A stretch of 64,000 nucleotides of DNA from positions 62,001 to 126,000 of the forward strand of contig DATCEO010000112.1 in the NCBI GenBank assembly GCA_036510065.1, written 5' to 3'. Under the pieces are notes generated by a model. The model was not told the origin of the DNA. It saw nothing but the letters and a program-made list of their open reading frames with translations, and ran no database searches. Shown here in pieces: positions 59,601-64,000 of the stretch. The translations under genes were made by a program, and so were the position numbers. How positions within the stretch are numbered: the stretch's first letter is position 1; the number at the start of each line of letters is the position of its first letter. The stretch comes from DASUBV01 sp036510065. GTDB taxonomy: Bacteria > Actinomycetota > Actinomycetes > Streptosporangiales > Streptosporangiaceae.

Positions 59601-60185
59601 CAGGAAGAAGTTCTCCGGGCCGAAGATGTCGCGGTAAGTGGCGGCCGCCTCCAGGGCCTTGGCCGGCTGGCCGAGCCGCAGCCGGGTCTGCACCTCGCCG
59701 GACGGGCAGCCGGTGGTCGCGATGATGCCCTCGGAGAGCTCGGCGATCAGCTCGCGGTCCATCCGCGGCTTGCGGTAGAAGCCCTCCAGCGACGCCCGGC
59801 TCGACAGCCGGAACAGGTTGCGCAGCCCGGTAGCGCTGGCGGCCAGCATGGTCATGTGGGTATAGGCGCCGCCGCCGGAGACGTCGCCGCCCTCGCCGTC
59901 CATGTCCACGTCGCGGCGGCCGCTCTCGCCCCAGAACACCGGCTTCTTGTGGAACCGGGACTCCGGGGCCACGTAGGCCTCGATGCCGATGATCGGCTTG
60001 ACGCCGGCCTTGCTGCCCTGCTGGAAGAATTCGTAGGCGCCGAACATGTTGCCGTGATCGGTCATCCCGACGGCGGGCATGCCGAGCCGGGCGGCCTCGG
60101 CCATCAGGGGGGTGATCTTGGCGGCGCCATCCAGCATCGAGTACTCGGTGTGCACGTGCAGATGTACGTACGAACTCGCCGCCAC
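56616..60185 (-). CDS. dnaE: DNA polymerase III alpha subunit
   Basis: 1189 aa, full length for actinobacterial DnaE1. GTG 60185 is preceded by GAGGAGGG, and a TAGGGT -10 candidate lies at 60217-60222. PHP domain YVHLHVHTEYSMLDGAAK, polymerase catalytic GPGRGSATGSMVAYVLGITD and PDIDLDFDERGRGDMI, the fingers and beta-binding parts, and the C-terminal OB domain (VQVAGIIVSVDRRINKKSG) are all present. It is the replicative polymerase, acting at the fork with the beta clamp. No frameshift is seen. Confidence 0.98.
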   Translation of the reverse strand: MAASSYVHLHVHTEYSMLDGAAKITPLMAEAARLGMPAVGMTDHGNMFGAYEFFQQGSKAGVKPIIGIEAYVAPESRFHKKPVFWGESGRRDVDMDGEGGDVSGGGAYTHMTMLAASATGLRNLFRLSSRASLEGFYRKPRMDRELIAELSEGIIATTGCPSGEVQTRLRLGQPAKALEAAATYRDIFGPENFFLELMEHGLAIERSVRAGLLDIGQKLGLRPLATNDSHYVTKDQSASHEVLLCIGTGKTIDDPKRFKLDGDGYYIKSPDDMRRIWDEQVPGACDSSLLIAERVQPYDEVFTHVDRMPKYPVPDGETQSSWLRKEVADGVGQRFGDRPSREVLDRIEYELGVIERMGFPAYFLVVADICHYARRAKIGLGPGRGSATGSMVAYVLGITDLDPIEHSLIFERFLNPERVTMPDIDLDFDERGRGDMIRYVTEKYGDDRVCQILTFGTIKAKAAVKDACRVLGFPYALGDKITKVFPGAVMGKEIPLSGIFDPSHDRYSEAGELRALYEEDAEVKKILDTARGIEGLTRGTGVHAAGVILSSEPLADVLPIHRREDDGAIITGFPFVQCEDMGLLKMDFLGLRNLTVIADAIANVSANRGIDIELDQLPLDDKPTYELLARGDTLGVFQLDGGPMRSLLKLMAPTAFGDIAAVLALYRPGPMAANTHINYADRKNGRQKVEPIHPELERALEPILGETYHLVVYQEQVMAIAQQLAGYSLGRADLLRRAMGKKKKEVLDANWEEFAAGMKASGFSDQATKAVWDVLVPFSGYGFNKSHTAGYGMVSYWTAYLKANYPAEYMSALLTSVGDDKDRMAVYLAQCRKLGIKVLPPDVNESRLDFSPVGTDIRFGLGAIRNVGANVVNSIVLTRQREGSYASFADFLDKSEIAVCNKRVVESLIRAGAFDSLGHTRKSLFLVQEQAVDAVIGVKRQEAIGQFDLFAATEPSDAAAQPRIGLDFKLTAEEWPRKLLLAAEREMLGLYVSGHPLDGAERILARNRDIAIAELLASGRAEGDVQVAGIIVSVDRRINKKSGNPWAIVTIEDLDAAVEVLFFPKVYGQFAAELTEDAAVSVRGRINDRDGTVSIFAQDLALLDLAAVRGSSGPPVVIALHHDKITAELTAELRHILTAHPGGTPVVLRLERSGDTPLLMDLCDFPVQASSSFMADIKSLLGATAIAAA

Positions 60186-60557
60186 GAACCCTCCTCGCCA
60201 CCCCGGACTGAGGTCACCCTAGACCCACCCGAGGGGCCGGCTGGGGATGGTTTGCGGAGTGTCTGAGACCGGTTCGGAGTGTCCCCGCCCGACTGCGCGC
60301 CGTGGCGGCGAGCCGGGGTCGCCAGGCGGCGGAACCTGGCGTCAGCTGGCCAGCAGGACGGCTGGCGGGAGGCAGACCAAGGCCACCGCCGCGGCGCAGA
60401 CGGCGGCGGCGCGGAGCCGGGACAGTGGCGGCGGGGGAGCGGCGAGCCGGGCCGCGCGCGCCGCGATCTGGCTGTCGGGGGCGCCGCGTCGGCGAGACGG
60501 CGCAGCGCCGCGGCCAGCGCTCCGGGGCGACGGCAGCCGCCGCTGAGCTGACCGGGA
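60186..60557. other. 372-bp gap with a possible metallopeptidase remnant
   Basis: On the minus strand, 60545 to 60347 reads (with one frame change) ALAAALRRLADAA, then SQIAARAARLAAPPPPLSRLRAAAVCAAAVALVCLPPAVLLAS and a stop. This resembles the final helix and tail of M56/BlaR1-like membrane peptidases. There is no start or zinc motif. Otherwise it holds only the dnaE promoter region. Confidence 0.3.
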
Positions 60558-61745
60558 TTACTCGTGGTCGGGCTGGACGGGCACGTTCTGGTGAGCCGCC
60601 TGCTCGTGAGGCGCCTGCTCGGGCGCCGCCTGCTCGGGCGCCGCCTGCTCGGGCGCCGCCTGCTCGTGCGCTGCCTGCTCGTGCGCTGCCTGCTCGGGCG
60701 CCCCCTGCTCGTGAGCGTGCTCGCCGCCCCCGAACGGCACGACGTCCTCCGGGAACTGCGGCGTCGTGGCGGGCGCCTGCACGCCCGGCGGACGGTCGTT
60801 GTAGGTCACCTCGACCTGCTGCTCCGGGCGGCGCTGGTTCTGCAGCGCCTGCAGGGCCATGCTCGCCCGGTCGGCCTCGGTCAGCGGCGGCTGCACCATG
60901 GCGCGCGGCCACAGCCGCCAGGCCAGCACAGTGTTCAGCTCGGCCGCATACACGGTGACCTCGACGCCGAGGTACACCCAGGCCAGCAGGGCGAGCACGG
61001 TCGCGAAGATGCCGTACACCGCGGCGGTGCGCAGCGAGTGGTGCACCAGGATCGCGCCGAGCTCCTGCAGCACGGTCCAGGCCACGCCCCCCGCGATGGC
61101 TCCGGGCACCAGCCGCCGCAGCTCGATGGCCTTGGGCGTCAGCACCCGGAAGGCAACCAGGTAGATGCCCGCGTTCGCCACCGCGGACAGGATCTCGGCC
61201 ACGACGGTAACCAGCACCGCGTGGCGCTCGAAGGAGATCAGGGCGGCCAGCAGGGTAGTGGCCAGGACACCGAGTCCGAGCACGCCCATGAACAGGGCCG
61301 CCCGGCCGAGCCGGGGAAAGTAGCCCACCCGGGCCGGCCCGGGGAGATTCCACACCTGCTGCATGGTGAAGATGCCCGCCTGCGCCAGCCGGGTGGTGCC
61401 CCAGATCAGCACGGCGATGCCGGTGATCAGGCCGATGATGCTAGACCGGCGCAGCTGGTGCACGTTCCCGGTGAGCTGCGCGCTCATCACCGGGACCTGT
61501 TTCGCCACGGCCTGCAGGGCCTCATGCTGGATGCCAGGGTCGGACGAGGCGACGAGGCCGAGGATCGTGGCCAGGATGAGCAGCAGCGGGAACAGGGACA
61601 CGAAGCCCGCGTAGGCCATGTTGGACACCAGCACCCCGCCGTTGTCGTCGCCGAACTTCTTGATGACGCCGAAGACAAAGCCCGCGATGCGGTTGTGCTG
61701 CTGAACCTGGTCCACCTTGCGGACCACGGCCTCAATCGGGTTCAT
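60558..61745 (-). CDS. YihY/BrkB-family inner membrane protein with Glu-Gln-Ala repeat tail
   Basis: 395 aa, ATG 61745. Six helices in the YihY pattern: GGVLVSNMAYAGFVSLFPLLLILATILGLV, HQLRRSSIIGLITGIAVLIWGTTRLAQAG, and LLAWVYLGVEVTVYAAELNTVL near residue 260. The last ~55 residues are a low-complexity, His/Glu/Gln-rich tail of PEQAA/HEQAA units. The family was once called ribonuclease BN but is a membrane protein of uncertain function. Confidence 0.9.
   Translation of the reverse strand: MNPIEAVVRKVDQVQQHNRIAGFVFGVIKKFGDDNGGVLVSNMAYAGFVSLFPLLLILATILGLVASSDPGIQHEALQAVAKQVPVMSAQLTGNVHQLRRSSIIGLITGIAVLIWGTTRLAQAGIFTMQQVWNLPGPARVGYFPRLGRAALFMGVLGLGVLATTLLAALISFERHAVLVTVVAEILSAVANAGIYLVAFRVLTPKAIELRRLVPGAIAGGVAWTVLQELGAILVHHSLRTAAVYGIFATVLALLAWVYLGVEVTVYAAELNTVLAWRLWPRAMVQPPLTEADRASMALQALQNQRRPEQQVEVTYNDRPPGVQAPATTPQFPEDVVPFGGGEHAHEQGAPEQAAHEQAAHEQAAPEQAAPEQAAPEQAPHEQAAHQNVPVQPDHE
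60595..60715. repeat. 15-bp tandem repeats encoding the acidic tail
   Basis: About eight units of the type GGCGCCGCCTGCTCG / GTGCGCTGCCTGCTC encode EQAAP or EQAAH pentapeptides at the C-terminus of the BrkB-family protein. Length variation between strains is likely. Confidence 0.7.
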
Positions 61746-61895
61746 CCGCGCCCGCCCTCCCTGGTGTGCCCCTCGCGATGCCCGGGGACAGGCCTGCTAA
61801 ACAACTGCGATGCTCGCCGGGTAGCGACAGCTGAGCGGCCGTGACCGGGGCGGGTAGGGTTAATTGGTGTCGTCAACAGGAGAGGTCCAGACGCT

Positions 61896-63482
61896 GTGAG
61901 TACGTCGGCCCAGCTGCCCGATGCCCCGCCGGAGCCGGACGGGCGGGACGAGGGCAGCGCCGCCACTGCGGGCTGGCCGGAAGGACAGGGCGGCTACAAC
62001 TTCGTCGTCGTCGCCAGCCGGCTGCCCGTCGACCGGGTGGAGACTCCCGCCGGCGACGTCGAGTGGCGGGCCAGCCCCGGCGGGCTGGTAGCGGCGCTGG
62101 AGCCGGTGGTCCAGGAGGCGAAGGGCGCGTGGGTGGGCTGGCCCGGCGACGCCGGGGTCGCCCCGGAGCCGTTCGATTCGGAGGGCATGCACCTGGTGGG
62201 CGTTGGCCTGTCGGCCGACGAGGTGCGCGATTTCTACGAGGGGTTCTGCAACGCCACGCTCTGGCCGCTGTATCACGACGTCATCGCGCCGCCGGAGTTC
62301 CGCCGCCCATGGTGGGAAGCTTACGTGGCGGTCAACCGGCGCTTTGCCGAGGCCGCGGCCGCCCAGGCCGCTCCCGGCGCGACCGTCTGGGTGCACGACT
62401 ACCAGCTGCAGCTGGTGCCCGGCATGCTGCGCGAGATGCGCAGCGACGTGCGCATCGGCTTCTTCAACCACATCCCCTTCCCCGGCTACGAGATCTTCGC
62501 CCAGCTGCCGTGGCGCCGGCAGATCGTCACCGGGCTGCTGGGCGCCGACCTGGTGGGCTTCCAGCGCCAGGGTGATACGGCCAACTTCCTGCGCGCCTGC
62601 CGCCGGGCGGCCGGGCTGACGACCCGCGGCTCCCTGGTCCGCGTCCGGGACGCGGCCGCCGATGACGCCGACGGCCGGCAGGTCCGTGCGGCGGCCTTCC
62701 CGATCTCGATCGACACGGCCGCCTACGAGAAGCTGGCCTGCCGGGAGGATGTCCGGGCGCGGGCGCGGGAGATCCGTGAGGCACTGGGCAAGCCCAGCCT
62801 CGTGCTGCTCGGCGTCGACCGCCTCGACTACACCAAGGGCATCCTGCACCGGCTGACCGCCTACGGCGAGGTCCTGGACGAGGGCCGCCTCGGCGTGCCG
62901 GAGGCGGTCCTGGTGCTGGTGGCCAGCCCCAGCCGGGAACGGGTCGAGCAGTACCGCCTGCTGCGAGACGAGGTGGAGGTAACGGTCGGCCGGATCAACG
63001 GCGAGCACGCCGAGCTGGGCAATCCTCCGGTGCAGTACCTGCACCAGTCCTACCCCCGCGAGGAAATGGCGGCGCTGTTCCTGGCCGCGGACGTGATGCT
63101 GGTGACCTCGCTGCGGGACGGGATGAACCTGGTCGCCAAGGAGTACGTAGCCTGCCGCAGCGACGAGACCGGCGCGCTGGTGCTGAGCGAGTTCACCGGG
63201 GCGGCCGACGAGCTGAACGGCGCCTTCCTGGTGAACCCGCACGACATCGAGGGCCTCAAGGACACCATCGTGCGCGCGGCCACGGTGCCGCCCGCCGAGG
63301 CGCGCCGGCGGATGCGCTCCATGCGCCGCCGGGTCCGCGAGCACGACGTCGCCTACTGGGCCGCGAGCTTCCTGCGCGCGCTGGAGAAGTCGCCCGACCA
63401 CGTGCCAGGCCACGCTCCGGCAGGCACGGAACAGCTCGGCCCGGAAGTTCCAGGCACGGACCACTCAGGCACGGACCACTGA
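61896..63482 (+). CDS. otsA: Alpha,alpha-trehalose-phosphate synthase (UDP-forming)
   Basis: 528 aa from GTG 61896 with AGGAGAGG upstream and a TAGGGT -10 candidate at 61855-61860. GT20 signatures: VVVASRLPVDRVE, SPGGLVAALEPVVQ, the glucose-6-P loop VWVHDYQLQLVPGML, FFNHIPFPGYEIF, GVDRLDYTKGILHRL, and TSLRDGMNLVAKEYVACR. The C-terminal ~25 residues are a Pro/Gly/His-rich tail with GTDHSGTDH repeats. Makes trehalose-6-phosphate from UDP(or GDP)-glucose and glucose-6-P for osmoprotection and cell-wall glycolipids. No otsB is adjacent. Confidence 0.97.
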   Translation: MSTSAQLPDAPPEPDGRDEGSAATAGWPEGQGGYNFVVVASRLPVDRVETPAGDVEWRASPGGLVAALEPVVQEAKGAWVGWPGDAGVAPEPFDSEGMHLVGVGLSADEVRDFYEGFCNATLWPLYHDVIAPPEFRRPWWEAYVAVNRRFAEAAAAQAAPGATVWVHDYQLQLVPGMLREMRSDVRIGFFNHIPFPGYEIFAQLPWRRQIVTGLLGADLVGFQRQGDTANFLRACRRAAGLTTRGSLVRVRDAAADDADGRQVRAAAFPISIDTAAYEKLACREDVRARAREIREALGKPSLVLLGVDRLDYTKGILHRLTAYGEVLDEGRLGVPEAVLVLVASPSRERVEQYRLLRDEVEVTVGRINGEHAELGNPPVQYLHQSYPREEMAALFLAADVMLVTSLRDGMNLVAKEYVACRSDETGALVLSEFTGAADELNGAFLVNPHDIEGLKDTIVRAATVPPAEARRRMRSMRRRVREHDVAYWAASFLRALEKSPDHVPGHAPAGTEQLGPEVPGTDHSGTDH

Positions 63483-63508
63483 GGCACTGGGCACTCAGGC
63501 ACGGGGCT

Positions 63509-64000
63509 CTAACTGCCGGGCAGGCCGAAGGCGTCGCGGGCGAACTCGGCGGCGAGGCGATGCCACCGCGCGGCCCCGCGCAGCATGGCGTGGTCGCCGC
63601 CCGGCACCGGCACGGTGGTCACCTGCGTGACGGCCCGGGCCCGCTCGGCGAACGCCCAGGTCTGAGCCGGGCTGGTCACTGTGTCGCGGTCGCCGTGCGC
63701 CAGCAGGACCCGTCGTCCGGCGAGCTGACCGACCGGCTCGCCCGGCGGCAGCCACGGCGCCAGCCCGGCCACCGCCCGCACCTGCGGGTGGCCCGCCGCG
63801 CGGAGGGCGGCACGCGCGCCCATCGAGTGGCCGATGAGCGCGACCGGCACGTCGCCCAGCCGCCGGGCCGCCTCGTCGAGCCACTGCTCCAGGTCGGCAA
63901 CCGGTGACGCCAGCCCGGCGTTCCAGCCGCGGACCCGGAACCGCGGCCGGCAGACCGCGATCCCGCCGTCGGCCACGGCCCGCCGCACCGCCCGCGCCAC
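63509..64000 (-). CDS. Alpha/beta hydrolase, N-terminus beyond the window
   Basis: At least 163 residues; the frame is open to the end of the window, so the start is missing. Nucleophile elbow VALIGHSMGARAAL, acidic residue in VLLAHGDRDTVTSPAQTW and catalytic His in VPGGDHAMLRGAARW are all present. A serine hydrolase of the dienelactone-hydrolase/esterase type; substrate unknown. Convergent with otsA, 26 bp apart. Confidence 0.85.
   Translation of the reverse strand: MARAVRRAVADGGIAVCRPRFRVRGWNAGLASPVADLEQWLDEAARRLGDVPVALIGHSMGARAALRAAGHPQVRAVAGLAPWLPPGEPVGQLAGRRVLLAHGDRDTVTSPAQTWAFAERARAVTQVTTVPVPGGDHAMLRGAARWHRLAAEFARDAFGLPGS

Noticed and set aside
60595..60715. Regular repeat array resembling a CRISPR
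   Set aside because: Units are 15 bp with no spacers and are in frame, encoding a pentapeptide tail.
1..64000. tRNA, rRNA or tmRNA genes, including a tRNA att site beside the island
   Set aside because: No cloverleaf-like or rRNA sequence was recognised on either strand; the island ends in intergenic DNA.

Overview
The window comes from a high-GC actinobacterium. Codons end almost always in G/C, and the markers are actinobacterial: an ECF42-type sigma factor with TPR tail, F420/PPOX-type protein, DnaE1-type polymerase, DrrAB-like exporters and an Iri/Rox-type rifamycin monooxygenase. No rRNA, tRNA or CRISPR array was seen. The genus cannot be fixed from this sequence.

Layout. (1) 1-7.7 kb is a cell-envelope glycan block: a GT4-methyltransferase fusion, a DUF2079 membrane protein, a GT-C-like membrane transferase, a dolichol-P-mannose-synthase-like GT2 and a UDP-glucose dehydrogenase, all on the + strand. 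(2) 7.7-25.2 kb is ordinary chromosome: a soluble MgtE/CBS protein with a DUF1003 partner, a PhyH oxygenase, a DrrAB exporter, an amidohydrolase, a PIG-V-like mannosyltransferase, IlvD, a secreted class-A beta-lactamase-like protein, a LysR regulator, and a GntR-ATPase-permease-permease operon. (3) 25,287-41,453 is a 16.2-kb accessory island bounded by 82-bp imperfect terminal inverted repeats (70/82 identical). It holds wrecked Tn3-family transposase pieces, two tyrosine recombinases, a TniA/TniB/serine-recombinase set, two pieces of a group II intron reverse transcriptase with an intron 3' end, and cargo: VOC proteins, a TetR/VOC pair, an ECF42 sigma factor with YCII/DGPF proteins, and a TetR/aldo-keto reductase pair. 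(4) 41.7-47 kb is an ABC exporter divergent from a two-component system. One permease carries a DUF1349/LamG-like extracytoplasmic domain, and the response regulator is frameshifted. (5) 47-55 kb holds a BluB-CobT fusion, a quinone oxidoreductase, a decayed MFS gene, rifampicin monooxygenase with a rifamycin-associated-element-like palindrome upstream, an XRE-cupin regulator divergent from an EamA exporter, and VOC proteins. (6) 55-64 kb is core: CYTH-CHAD, DnaE, a BrkB-family protein, OtsA, and a truncated alpha/beta hydrolase.

How the parts work together. Most regulators sit beside what they probably control: GntR with its ABC operon, TetR with VOC, TetR with AKR, sigma factor with DGPF, kinase with ABC exporter, and XRE-cupin with EamA. 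Several promoters place a TANNNT -10 hexamer 6-8 nt before the start codon, which indicates leaderless mRNAs. The strongest leads are the rox control site, the long quasi-palindromic TIRs of the island, the sensor-like ABC permease with its broken regulator, and the in-frame scrambling of one tyrosine recombinase. Everything is read from sequence alone; no database search was possible.
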